Positions 24,769-32,830 of a stretch of DNA of 64,000 bases are shown here, one piece after another. This DNA is from Streptomyces sp. CMB-StM0423 (GTDB lineage Bacteria > Actinomycetota > Actinomycetes > Streptomycetales > Streptomycetaceae): positions 930,001 to 994,000 of the forward strand of contig NZ_CP025407.1 of NCBI RefSeq assembly GCF_002847285.1, read 5' to 3'. The first letter of the stretch is position 1. Every line of letters begins with the position of its first letter. A program made the translations under genes and the position numbers. The notes below the pieces were generated by a model, which saw only the letters and a list, made by a program, of their open reading frames with translations, had not been told where the DNA came from and did not search any database.

Positions 24769-25529
24769 TCCGCCTCCCCCGCCGCCTTGCGGGCCTCGTC
24801 GATGGCTTCTTCGAAGACCTCGGTGGGCTGGGCGCCCAGCACGGGCGTGGTGTTGACGAGGAAGGCGGGGGTGCTGGTCACGCCGAGGTTCTGGCCCTCG
24901 GCGGCGTCACCGTTCACGGCCTCCTCGGCGGCCGTGCCTGCCATGTCCCGCTCGAAGCGCGCCAGGTCCCTCACCCCGGCCTCCTTCGCCATGGCGATCA
25001 GCTCGTCGCCGGCGAACTCGCCGCTGTTCTTCTTCCGCTCCTCGCCGTAGGCCACGTCGTGGAACTCCCAGAACCGTCCCTGCTGCCCGGCCGCCCAGCC
25101 GGCCCGGGCGGCGGCCTGCGACTCGTCGCCGAAGATCGGGAAGTGGCGCCACTCGATCCGCAGCACGCCCGCGGCCACGTACTTCTCGACCAGCTCGGGC
25201 TTGGTGTCGCGGGCGAACTTGCCGCAGAACGGGCACTGGAAGTCGGAGTACTCGATGAGGACCACCGGCGCGTCCTTCTTCCCCAGGGCCATCGGGTCGC
25301 CGGCGGCACGCCGCTGGAGGGCGAGCAGCGCCTGGTCCTGCGCGGACGGCGCGTCCTTCCCGGCGCTGCCCCCGCGATCGGCGTCCGCCGTACGGCCGCC
25401 GCCGGAGCCGGAGTCGGAGCCGGATCCGGCGAAGAGGGAGAGGGTGCCGAGGCCCAGGGCGGCGGCGAGGATCAGGGCGACGACGAGGGTGGACGCCTTG
25501 CGGGTGCGCTTGCTGGTGTCGGTGTTCAT
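24765..25529 (-). CDS. DsbA-like membrane-anchored thioredoxin-fold protein
   Basis: The 254-residue protein has one N-terminal membrane anchor (residues 13-35), a Ser/Gly-rich linker and a DsbA/DsbG-type domain (thioredoxin_4). The active site is Cys99-Pro-Phe-Cys102 in FQCPFCGKF and the cis-Pro loop is VTSTPAFLV. It would form, break or isomerise disulfides outside the membrane. It is encoded 15 bases after the CPVC membrane protein and overlaps the CcdA-like gene, so the three probably form one redox unit. Confidence 0.92.
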   Translation of the reverse strand: MNTDTSKRTRKASTLVVALILAAALGLGTLSLFAGSGSDSGSGGGRTADADRGGSAGKDAPSAQDQALLALQRRAAGDPMALGKKDAPVVLIEYSDFQCPFCGKFARDTKPELVEKYVAAGVLRIEWRHFPIFGDESQAAARAGWAAGQQGRFWEFHDVAYGEERKKNSGEFAGDELIAMAKEAGVRDLARFERDMAGTAAEEAVNGDAAEGQNLGVTSTPAFLVNTTPVLGAQPTEVFEEAIDEARKAAGEAE

Positions 25530-25544
25530 GGGGTGGCTCCCGGG

Positions 25545-26117
25545 TCAGCGCGTGGGGTCGGAGGGGGTGGCGGTGGTCTCGGCGGCGGCTGTGCTCGGCG
25601 CGGTGGCGGTGGGTTCCGCGGGGCGTGCGGTCGGCGCGGTGGCGGTGGCGCACGCCGCCTCGCCGGCCAGCCGCTGCACCGCGGCGACCGCGAGGAGCAG
25701 CACGGAGCCCACGCCGATCAGCGGCTGCAGCGGGGCCCAGTAGGACAGCGCGCCGGACGTGCCCAGGGCGACGAGGACGAGCTTGTTGCAGACCGGGCAG
25801 CCGACGGCCAGGAACGACAGCACGCCGCCGGCCGCCGCCGGCCGGGAGCCGCGTTCGGGCCCGGGCGGCGCCTCCGGCCGGCGGACGTACGTGGCCAGCA
25901 CCACCCCGGCGAGCAGGGCGGTGGCGGCCAGCACCGGGTAGCTCCACCACTCAGGTGCGATCTCGCGGCCGAAGACGGGGTTGGGGACGAGGGCGGTCGG
26001 CAGCCCGATCGCCAGGGTGGTGGCCGTCGCCGCGACGGCGGCGGTGAGCGTGCGGGCGGCGCCCCACAGGGCGAGCGCGCGCAGCGCGAGGCGCACGCGG
26101 TTACGGAAGAAGGGCAT
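25545..26117 (-). CDS. Membrane protein with a CPVC motif, unknown function
   Basis: The 190-residue protein has about four membrane helices (roughly 15-40, 60-78, 97-120, 128-152) and an Ala/Thr-rich C-terminal tail. The motif VGCPVCNK (Cys107, Cys110) lies at the start of the third helix and could carry a redox disulfide or bind metal. I do not recognise a named family. The ATG at 26117 is preferred over a start 33 codons upstream because the hydrophobic segment follows directly. Its place next to DsbA- and CcdA-like genes suggests a thiol-redox partner. Confidence 0.75.
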   Translation of the reverse strand: MPFFRNRVRLALRALALWGAARTLTAAVAATATTLAIGLPTALVPNPVFGREIAPEWWSYPVLAATALLAGVVLATYVRRPEAPPGPERGSRPAAAGGVLSFLAVGCPVCNKLVLVALGTSGALSYWAPLQPLIGVGSVLLLAVAAVQRLAGEAACATATAPTARPAEPTATAPSTAAAETTATPSDPTR

Positions 26118-26270
26118 GAGGTGTCCTGCGGTCGAGTCGGGGATACGCGGAAGATCCGCGTGCGCGCGGGCCCGTCGTCCTTCGAGCGGAGAGGGCCGGC
26201 GGCGCGCAGGCGGCAAGGCGGCGGCGGCTCGCGGTACGGGATCCTTCCCGCACCGAGCCGGCGGCGCCTC

Positions 26271-26657
26271 CTACAGCCGCAGCACCGTGAGTCGCGCTAT
26301 GTCCGGCCCCGGCGGTGTACGGCCCTGGGCCGCCGCCGTACCGGGGTCCGCGGCCGCACCGGCCGCCCGCGGGGTCCGTACCGCGTACGAGACGACTCCC
26401 TGATCGCCGCCGGCCCGGACGCTCGGCACCGACTGCTGCACGGCCTTGCCGGACTTCCGGCACCCGGGAGCGTCCCGCTCCTCGCCCGCGGAGACCTGCT
26501 CGGAAGCGGCGTCCCGCGGCGCGCTCACACTCCCGCGGGAGTCCGCCGCGGACGCACCGGCGGCGGACTGCGCCACCGGGGCGCAGGCCAGGGAGATCAG
26601 CGCCGCCAGCACCACCACGAGCGCACGGACGGCCGCGCGCGGGAGGGTGGCGGTCAT
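26271..26657 (-). CDS. Small secreted protein with two cysteines, unknown function
   Basis: The 128-residue protein has an N-terminal signal sequence (Leu/Val/Ala core at 11-25, with cleavage either at ISLAC, lipobox-like, or near AQSAAGA). The mature part is low in complexity: Ala, Ser, Gly, Pro and charged residues, and one further Cys in APGCRKS. The ATG at 26657 follows GAGGA; an ATG 11 codons upstream has no ribosome site. It leads the redox gene group on the same strand, 153 bases upstream of the CPVC protein. No function is assigned. Confidence 0.6.
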   Translation of the reverse strand: MTATLPRAAVRALVVVLAALISLACAPVAQSAAGASAADSRGSVSAPRDAASEQVSAGEERDAPGCRKSGKAVQQSVPSVRAGGDQGVVSYAVRTPRAAGAAADPGTAAAQGRTPPGPDIARLTVLRL

Positions 26658-26752
26658 GCTGGTCGTCCTCAGGGTCGGGGGCGCACTCATTAGAACACGC
26701 CCGCCCGGACCCGCGGCCTGCCGACGGCGGGAAAGAGCCCGGTCAGGGCGCC

Positions 26753-27379
26753 CTATGAGGTGCCTGCCGCCGCCCGCCCACCGAGCGTGGCCCGTACCTC
26801 CATGAGCGCGAAGCCCAGCAGGTTCAGCCCACGCCACGCACCGGGATCCTGCGCCCGGTCGTCGGTGGCGGCCAGGCCGATGCCCCAGACGCGGTCGACC
26901 GGGCTCGCCTCCACCAGGATCCGGCCGCCGGTGCCGAGGAGGTACACGCCGAGGTCGGGGTGCCGGCCGAACTTGGCCAGGTTGCCGCGCACCACCGCCG
27001 CGAACCGGTGCTCCTCCCACACCGCCTCGTCGAACCCCCGCACCTTCCGCCCCTCGGCCTTCGCCGCCCCGGGGTGGCGGGTCGCGAGTATCCGCGCCAC
27101 CGCCGCCTCGTCGCCGAACAGCCGCGCCTTGGCCGCCATCATCCAGTGCTCGGCGGTCGCGTACGCGACGCCGTCCACCTCGAACTCCACCGGCCACCAC
27201 TGACTGAAGCAGGCCGCGTCCACCACGCCCTGGCGCTGGGGACGGTGCCCCCAGAAGTACAGGTACTTCAGCCTGCGCCCCTCCTCCGCCGCGGCACGCA
27301 ACTCCCCGACGGACCCCGGCAGTTCACCCACGGCCCACTCCCTCCCCTGTCCCCGGCCCCCCGCGTCGGCCTCCGACAC
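26753..27379 (-). CDS. NADAR-family (YbiA-like) protein
   Basis: The 208-residue protein matches the NADAR domain over about residues 36-200. Characteristic segments are YLYFWGHRP, FSQWWPVEFEVDG, TAEHWMMAAKARLFGD and the C-terminal NLLGFALMEVR. Members act as N-glycosidases on riboflavin-pathway intermediates or remove ADP-ribose adducts in NAD-linked processes; which applies here cannot be read. It stands alone, between the redox group and the large amidohydrolase gene. Confidence 0.88.
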   Translation of the reverse strand: MSEADAGGRGQGREWAVGELPGSVGELRAAAEEGRRLKYLYFWGHRPQRQGVVDAACFSQWWPVEFEVDGVAYATAEHWMMAAKARLFGDEAAVARILATRHPGAAKAEGRKVRGFDEAVWEEHRFAAVVRGNLAKFGRHPDLGVYLLGTGGRILVEASPVDRVWGIGLAATDDRAQDPGAWRGLNLLGFALMEVRATLGGRAAAGTS

Positions 27380-27385
27380 CAGGAT

Positions 27386-27419
27386 GGGCCCGGCCCTCCC
27401 CGCGGAGAGAGCCGGGCCC
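27386..27419 (-). terminator. Hairpin terminator after the large amidohydrolase gene
   Basis: GGGCCCGGC at 27386-27394 pairs with GCCGGGCCC at 27411-27419 (9 bp, 16-base loop). It lies just beyond the stop of the amidohydrolase gene and just before the NADAR start. Confidence 0.6.
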
Positions 27420-27433
27420 GGATCGGGCGCGGT

Positions 27434-30400
27434 CTACAGGCCCGTGTCGCAGCAGCCGTCTCGGCGCATGAGGCGGCCGACGTCCAGCCAGTCCACGTCC
27501 GCATCCGCGCGCGGGGTCGCCCGCGGTTCGAAGGAGCGCACCAGGTCCTCCTGTGCGAACGGCCTGCCGCCGCGCAGGACCGACTCGGTGCGCACCAGCG
27601 TGGCGAAGTCCGTGAACGGGTCGCCGTCGATCACCGTCACGTCGGCGTACTTGCCCGGCTCCAGCGTGCCGAGGTCCTTCGCCGCGCCGAAGGCGCGGGC
27701 CGGGAGCACCGTGGCGGTGCGGAGCGCCTCGGCCGGGGAGAGGCCGGCGCGGTGCAGGGCGCGCAGGGCGAGGTGGAGGTGGAGGCCCACGGGGACGAGC
27801 GGCTGGTCGGTGCCGAGGGCGACGGTGCCGTCCGCGGCCAGGATCCGGCGGTAGACGTCCGTCTCGGTGGCCAGGGTCCGCAACTCCCCCTCGCTGGGCG
27901 GCTGCCCGGCGCGCTGGACGACGGCCGCGGTGTCCCACGGCGGCATCAGGACCGTCACCCGCGGGTCCGCGGCCAGCGCCGGGTCGGCGCCGAGCAGCGG
28001 GAGCGCGGTGAAGGGGGTGGCGATGAGGTGGAAGTCGCCGGTGGCGGTGTAGATGTCGACGAGATCGGCGTGCGCGCGTCCCGAGGCCGTCGTCGCGTGG
28101 CCGAACTCCAGCCGCTGCGTGGCCTGCAGATGCGTCGTCAGGTCCTGGCCGAGCTGGATGCCCGGCGAACACAGGTGGCTGCCGCTGCGCACCCCCAGCC
28201 GCTCGTGCGCGAACGCCGCCGCCTCCGCCATCACCCAACCGGGCGCGCGCACATACGTCTTGACGAAGTCCCAGTCCAGCCCCTCCGCCCGCGCCAGCGA
28301 ACGCCGCAGCCCGGCCCGGGTGCCGTGGGCGCGGCCCATGCTGTACGCGACGCGCGCGCCGTCGAGCAGTTCGCCGGTGGCCAGCAGCCGGGGGCCCGCC
28401 AGCTCGCCGGCGTCGGCGGCCTCGCGGATACGGGCCTGTTCGTAGGCGAAGCCGCCCAGCGACACGGCGGTGGTGATGCCGTACGCGAGTTGCAGCGCGG
28501 TCTGCCTGCCGCCGTAGGTGGACTGCCAGGGGTGGATGTGGGCGTCCCAGAGCCCGGGGATGACGGTCCGCGCGGAGGCGTCGACGCGGCGCTCCGCGGG
28601 GCGGCCGGCGCGGTGGGGTTCGACGGCCGTGACGCGGCCGCGGCGGATGACGATGTCGGCGTCGTCGCGTACGGCGTCGGAGGTGCCGTCCCAGAGCCGC
28701 CCGGCGTGCACGACGGTGTCGGGGGCGACGGGGCGGCGGTAGTCGAGCGGGATACGGACCGTGCGGGCGGCGCCGGAGGCGACGTCGGCGATGCGGACGC
28801 GCCCCGCCGACAGGTACGCCACCTGCCGGCCGTCGCCGGAGAAGGACGGGTGGTCGGCGGCCTCGTCGGTCAGTTGCCGCGGAGCGCCGTCCGGGGTGCC
28901 GTCGGGCCGTACGGGCAGCAGCCACAGCGCGGACTCCGCGACCACCGCCAGCCACCGGCCGTCCGGCGACCAGACGGGTCCCGAGTCGTAGCGGTCGGAG
29001 ATCGAGGTGTGCGGGGCGACGGGGTGGAGGCGGGCGGCGCCGGTGGCGGCGTCGACGAGGCGGATGAGGTTGTAGCCCTCGCGGAAGCGCTGGTTGAGCC
29101 GGTTGCGGTCGCAGAGCGCGAGGTAGCGCCCGTCCGGCGACCAGCTCGGCCGGCCCGGCAGCCCGCCCGCGCCCAGCGGCGCGGCGAGCACCTTCTCGGT
29201 ACCGGAGTCGAGGTCGGTGACGACGAGGTTGCCGGTCATGTCGACGGAGGCGAGCCGCGTCCCGTCCGGGGAGAGGGCGGGGAAGACCCGGCCGCCCTCG
29301 GCGAGTACGGTCTCCTCGCCGGAGCCTAGGTCGCGGCGGCGGACGGCGAAGAGTCCATCGCGGTCGTCGGCGTAGACCAGGCCGCGGCCGTCGGAGGTCC
29401 AGCCGGGGGCGAGCACGTAGCGGGTCTTCTCCGCCTGGAGGACCTTGCGCGGCTTGCCGCCGCCGGTGACGTCCGCGGTCCAGAGCGCGCCGAGGGCACA
29501 GAACGCCAGGCTGCTGGCGTCGGGCGACAGCGCGGGCAGGTGGACGGCGCGTACCCGGCGGACGCCGCCGTCGGCGAAGTCGTACGCCTTGGTGCGGTAC
29601 CGCGGGCGGTCGACGGGCAGCGCGGCGGCGAAGGGGATCGTCTCCGGCCTGGCGGGGGCCTCGGGGTTCACGATGCGGAACTGGCCGCCTGCGGTGAGCA
29701 GCAGCGCGTCGCCGGAGATCCAGCGGGGCGGTACGGGCGACACGTCCGCGTCCCCGAGGTCGACGGGCGTGCCGTCGACGACGAGCGTGCACGACGCCGA
29801 AGGCGCCGCGGTCGTACGGAGATACGCGAGCCGGCCGCCGGGACCGACCGCCGGCGTCATCACCTGCGCCTCGGTGGTCTCCGTGTGCTCGGTACGCACC
29901 TCGCCCGGGCCGTCCGCGGCCACGGAGGCGACGGTGCGGGCCGCGAGCGTGCCGCCGGCGCCAACCGCGGCGCGGACGAAGAACACCCGCGCGCCGTCCG
30001 GCGACCAGGCCGGGTCGAAGTCCTCCCAGGCGCCGCCCTGGTGGGGACCCTGCTGGTCGGGAAGCCCGGTGACCTGGGCGAGTTCGCCGCTGGCGACCGT
30101 GAGGATCCAGATGCGGTACGGGCTGCCGGCCACCGGGTCGCCGCCGCGCTCCGAGCAGAACGCGATGCGGCTGCCGTCGGGCGACCAGGCGGGCGCGCGG
30201 TCGTCGTGGGGCCCGTCGGTGAGCTGGGTGAGCCCGGAGCCGTCGGGCCGCAGGGTCCACAGGTGGAAGCCGCCGCCGCGGTAGGCGCACACGACCAGGC
30301 GGCTGCCGTCGGGCGCGAACTGCGGGCGGTTGGGCTCCAGTCCCGCGGTGGTCAGGGCGGTCGCCTTGCCACCCTTTCGAGGGATCGACCACAGGACGTT

Positions 30401-30604
30401 CTGTACTTCGGCGACCAGGCGGTCGCCGGCCGGGGCGAGGGTGGCGGAGCCGTTGGTGGCGGCGGTGAAGGAGAGGGTGCCGGCGGCGGCGCGCGGTGCG
30501 GCGGCGGCCGGGGTGTCGAGGACGGCGCCGGCGGTGACCGCGGTGGCGGCGGCCGTGGCCTGGAGGAAGCGGCGGCGGGAGAGGTCGAAGAGCTCGGCGT
30601 CCAA
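27434..30604 (-). CDS. Tat-exported TolB-like beta-propeller fused to an amidohydrolase
   Basis: The 1056-residue protein starts with a Tat signal (LSRRRFLQATAAAT). A TTG at 30602-30604 is the likely start: GGAGG lies upstream and no ATG or GTG fits. The first two thirds (about 45-640) carry many repeats of the PD40/TolB type with the pattern PxWSPDGxxLAF, which form one or two propellers. The last third (about 640-1045) is an amidohydrolase_1 barrel: DAHIHPW gives the metal His pair (near residue 685), FGHATTA and LGTDQPL the later ligands, and ALRTATVLPARAFG a typical C-terminal segment. It would hydrolyse a cyclic amide or peptide-like substrate outside the cell. Confidence 0.88.
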   Translation of the reverse strand: MDAELFDLSRRRFLQATAAATAVTAGAVLDTPAAAAPRAAAGTLSFTAATNGSATLAPAGDRLVAEVQNVLWSIPRKGGKATALTTAGLEPNRPQFAPDGSRLVVCAYRGGGFHLWTLRPDGSGLTQLTDGPHDDRAPAWSPDGSRIAFCSERGGDPVAGSPYRIWILTVASGELAQVTGLPDQQGPHQGGAWEDFDPAWSPDGARVFFVRAAVGAGGTLAARTVASVAADGPGEVRTEHTETTEAQVMTPAVGPGGRLAYLRTTAAPSASCTLVVDGTPVDLGDADVSPVPPRWISGDALLLTAGGQFRIVNPEAPARPETIPFAAALPVDRPRYRTKAYDFADGGVRRVRAVHLPALSPDASSLAFCALGALWTADVTGGGKPRKVLQAEKTRYVLAPGWTSDGRGLVYADDRDGLFAVRRRDLGSGEETVLAEGGRVFPALSPDGTRLASVDMTGNLVVTDLDSGTEKVLAAPLGAGGLPGRPSWSPDGRYLALCDRNRLNQRFREGYNLIRLVDAATGAARLHPVAPHTSISDRYDSGPVWSPDGRWLAVVAESALWLLPVRPDGTPDGAPRQLTDEAADHPSFSGDGRQVAYLSAGRVRIADVASGAARTVRIPLDYRRPVAPDTVVHAGRLWDGTSDAVRDDADIVIRRGRVTAVEPHRAGRPAERRVDASARTVIPGLWDAHIHPWQSTYGGRQTALQLAYGITTAVSLGGFAYEQARIREAADAGELAGPRLLATGELLDGARVAYSMGRAHGTRAGLRRSLARAEGLDWDFVKTYVRAPGWVMAEAAAFAHERLGVRSGSHLCSPGIQLGQDLTTHLQATQRLEFGHATTASGRAHADLVDIYTATGDFHLIATPFTALPLLGADPALAADPRVTVLMPPWDTAAVVQRAGQPPSEGELRTLATETDVYRRILAADGTVALGTDQPLVPVGLHLHLALRALHRAGLSPAEALRTATVLPARAFGAAKDLGTLEPGKYADVTVIDGDPFTDFATLVRTESVLRGGRPFAQEDLVRSFEPRATPRADADVDWLDVGRLMRRDGCCDTGL

Positions 30605-30823
30605 GGGTCCTCCCGGGACTCGTACGGTACAGGAGCAGTACGGGACGATACGGAGGAGTTCAGGGCAATACAGACCGATCGAGCGGGCGATCCTGCGGAA
30701 CGCCCGTCTGTCAGTTGTACGCCGCGGAACGCAGGTGTTGTAGACCGCCCACCGGTGCCCGTGGGGCGGATGATGCCCCGGCGCCGGGCCGTCCCCGGCT
30801 GCCGGCGGAGACCGGACAGCGAC
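30605..30823. other. Intergenic region between divergent genes
   Basis: Together with the CsoR-type promoter this forms a 308-base gap. It holds the leader of the amidohydrolase gene, with repeated GTACGG words near 30620-30645. No gene, hairpin or convincing promoter was found in it. Confidence 0.5.
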
Positions 30824-30852
30824 TTGCCAATACCCCCTAGGGGTATTAGGGT
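30824..30852 (+). promoter_or_regulatory. CsoR-type copper operator and promoter of the copper chaperone
   Basis: The -35 TTGCCA (30824-30829) and -10 TAGGGT (30847-30852), 17 bases apart, flank an inverted repeat AATACCCC-CTA-GGGGTATT at 30829-30847. ATACCCC/GGGGTAT arms with a short centre are the known pattern of actinobacterial CsoR copper repressor sites. Binding would block the promoter until copper releases the repressor. Confidence 0.8.
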
Positions 30853-30912
30853 CGTGCGAGTGAGTGCGGCACACGCCCCTCGCGTTCCACCTGTCATTCC
30901 GGAGGAAGAACC

Positions 30913-31200
30913 ATGAGCGAAGGCAACTCCTGCTGCTCCACCGACGGCAGTTGCGGCGGCGGCGCCACCACCGAGGCCGCCGCCCCGCAGACCGGCACCG
31001 TCTTCACCGTCAGCGGCATGACGTGCGCGCACTGCGAGGCGTCCGTCACCAAGGAGATCTCCGCCCTCCCCGGCGTGACCTCCGTCAAGGCCGACGCCGC
31101 CACCGGGACGGTCTCCGTCCAGGCGGGCGCGGCGCTCGACGACGCGCAGGTGCGCGGCGCGGTCGAGGAGGCGGGCTACGAGCTGGTGGGCCAGGCCTGA
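30913..31200 (+). CDS. copZ: CopZ-like copper chaperone with Cys-rich N-terminus
   Basis: The 95-residue protein has one heavy-metal-associated domain (about 28-95) with the copper site Met-Thr-Cys38-Ala-His-Cys41. The ferredoxin-like fold continues with LPGVTSVKADAATGTVSV and ends EEAGYELVGQ. The extra N-terminus holds three more cysteines (CCSTDGSC), which may add copper capacity. It would bind Cu(I) in the cytoplasm and hand it to a P-type ATPase. No copA or csoR gene is adjacent, so its partners are elsewhere. The start follows GGAGGAA. Confidence 0.92.
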   Translation: MSEGNSCCSTDGSCGGGATTEAAAPQTGTVFTVSGMTCAHCEASVTKEISALPGVTSVKADAATGTVSVQAGAALDDAQVRGAVEEAGYELVGQA

Positions 31201-31210
31201 TCCGCACCCC

Positions 31211-31250
31211 GGGCCGGGCTGTGATCCCACCGCCCGGCCCGCGGCCTTTT
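31211..31250 (+). terminator. Hairpin terminator after the copper chaperone
   Basis: GGGCCGGGC at 31211-31219 pairs with GCCCGGCCC at 31232-31240 (9 bp, 12-base loop), followed by TTTT at 31247-31250. Confidence 0.7.
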
Positions 31251-31302
31251 CCCCAACCCCTGGGCGCGAGCCCCCGCTTGACGCGGCCTCCCGCTCGCGA
31301 AA

Positions 31303-31319
31303 CGCTAACTTCCTTAACG
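31303..31319. promoter_or_regulatory. Operator, copy 1 (BlaI-type, upstream of blaI-like gene)
   Basis: CGCTAACTTCCTTAACG is an imperfect palindrome. Read on the other strand it is CGTTAAGGAAGTTAGCG, which matches the site at 32769-32785 at 14 of 17 positions. It lies about 100 bases before the BlaI-like start, downstream of a TTGACG (31278-31283) that could be a -35, so autoregulation is likely. Confidence 0.6.
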
Positions 31320-31420
31320 ACCACCGTCGCCCCGGCCCGCTTCCCGGCCGGAGCCGCGACTACGATGAGGCCGCGCCGATGCCGCGGCCCACCGCCGGGC
31401 CGGGCCCGAAGGGAGCGAGC

Positions 31421-31789
31421 GTGCGACGTCTGGGTGAGCTGGAGGCGGAGATCATGGAACGCCTCTGGGGCTGGGGGCGGCCCGCGACGGCGCGCGACGT
31501 CCTCGCGGACCTGAACAAGACGCGGCCCCTCGCCTACAGCACGGTCAAGACCGTCGCCGACATCCTCCACCGCAAGGGGGTCCTCCGGCGCGCGAAGGAC
31601 GGCAGGGCCTGGTTGTACGAGCCGACCCTGACCCGCCAGGAGTACACCGCCGCGCTGATGCAGGACGCGCTCGGCAGCAACCCCGACCCGGCCGGCGCCC
31701 TGATGAGCTTCGTGGCGCAGATGTCCACGGCGGACGTCGACGCGCTGCGCTCCGCCCTGCGGTCGGCGAAGCGGCGGACCGGCCCGTGA
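31421..31789 (+). CDS. BlaI/MecI-family repressor
   Basis: The 122-residue protein starts RRLGELEAEIMERLW and has the BlaI winged helix (about 5-75; TARDVLADLNKTRPLAYSTVKT over the recognition helix) plus a C-terminal dimerisation part of three helices. The GTG at 31421 is chosen over an ATG 14 codons upstream because GGGAG stands before it and family members start at this point. It overlaps the M56 peptidase gene by 4 bases (GTGA). The peptidase would inactivate the repressor when its signal appears. Two matching operators, upstream of itself and of the VanW-family gene, indicate its targets. Confidence 0.92.
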   Translation: MRRLGELEAEIMERLWGWGRPATARDVLADLNKTRPLAYSTVKTVADILHRKGVLRRAKDGRAWLYEPTLTRQEYTAALMQDALGSNPDPAGALMSFVAQMSTADVDALRSALRSAKRRTGP

Positions 31790-32700
31790 CCACCGTCCTC
31801 GCGCTGGCCGCGTACGCCGCCCTCGCCGGGGCGGTGGCACCGTATGCGCTGGCCGGGGCGCGGTGGGCGTACCGGGCGCCGAAGGCCGCGGTGGTCGTCT
31901 GGCAGGGGCTGATGGCGGCGTTCGTCGTCACCGCCGCGTCGGCGGTCTACCAACTGGCCCTCGCCGAGCAGCACATGCACGGCGGCCTCACCGGGCTGCT
32001 CGGCGTCTGCGGCCTGTCCCGGGCCGCCACCGGCGGCGCCGCGCCGACCGCGGCGGACGCCCTGCCCCTGCTGCCGCCGCTCGTCGTCGTCCTCGTACCG
32101 ACCGGCTGGCTGCTGCACTGCCTCCGGCAGACGGCGCGTGCGCGGCGCCGCTCCCTCGACATGCTCGCGCCCGTCGGCCGCCCGGCCCCCGAGTACGGGG
32201 TGACGGTGGTGGACCACCCCGCGGCGGCCGTCTACTGCCTGCCCGGCAGGTCCCGGCGCATCGTGGTGACGCAGGGGGCGCTCGACGCGCTGACCGACGC
32301 GCAGTTGCGGGCCGTGCTGGCGCACGAGCGCGCGCACCTCGACGGCCGTCACCACCTGCTGCACGCCACCACCCGGGCGTTCCAGCGCGCCTTCCCCGGC
32401 CTGCCGCTGGCCCGGCTCGGCCGCGAACAGACCGCGCTGCTGCTGGAGATGATCGCGGACGACCGCGCGATGTCCTCGCACCCGCGCGACGTGCTGGCGA
32501 CCGCGATGTACGAGGTCGCGGCGGGCCAGGCCCCGGAGGCGGCGTTCGGCGCCGGCGGCCCGGGGGCGCTGATCCGGCTGCGCCGGATGCTGGCGCCGCA
32601 GCACAAGCCGCGCCGCGTCACCGGCTGGAGCCTGGTCGCCGCCTCCCTCGCCGCGCCGTTACCGCCGCTGCTGCTGGCCTGCGGCCCGGCGCTGGGCTGA
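31786..32700 (+). CDS. M56-family (BlaR1/MecR1-like) membrane metallopeptidase
   Basis: The 304-residue protein has helices near 4-22, 35-58, 95-115 and 265-300, and a cytoplasmic zinc peptidase with His180-Glu181-Arg-Ala-His184 and a downstream helix LEMIADDRA carrying the further acidic ligand region. Unlike BlaR1 (about 585 residues) it has no extracellular penicillin-binding sensor, as is usual for the short actinobacterial M56 proteins, so the signal is unknown. It is co-translated with the BlaI-like repressor, which is its presumed substrate. Confidence 0.9.
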   Translation: MTTVLALAAYAALAGAVAPYALAGARWAYRAPKAAVVVWQGLMAAFVVTAASAVYQLALAEQHMHGGLTGLLGVCGLSRAATGGAAPTAADALPLLPPLVVVLVPTGWLLHCLRQTARARRRSLDMLAPVGRPAPEYGVTVVDHPAAAVYCLPGRSRRIVVTQGALDALTDAQLRAVLAHERAHLDGRHHLLHATTRAFQRAFPGLPLARLGREQTALLLEMIADDRAMSSHPRDVLATAMYEVAAGQAPEAAFGAGGPGALIRLRRMLAPQHKPRRVTGWSLVAASLAAPLPPLLLACGPALG

Positions 32701-32767
32701 GCGCGGACAGCGGCAGCCGGGCCCCGTCCACCACCGCCACCCCGCCCGGCCGGGCTGTCGGAGACGT

Positions 32768-32786
32768 CCGCTAAGGTACTTAGCGG
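32768..32786. promoter_or_regulatory. Operator, copy 2 (perfect palindrome upstream of VanW-family gene)
   Basis: CCGCTAAG-GTA-CTTAGCGG is a perfect inverted repeat with 8-base arms. It shares its sequence with the site upstream of the BlaI-like gene and lies 45 bases before the VanW-family start codon. Confidence 0.7.
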
Positions 32787-32830
32787 AAAACAGCCGACGG
32801 CCAGAGGTCGAGCCACGCAGAGGAGAGTTC

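Noticed and set aside
24907..25950. Other long minus-strand frames over the DsbA-like and CPVC genes
   Set aside because: These are Arg-rich shadow frames with no ribosome sites that fully overlap better-supported genes.
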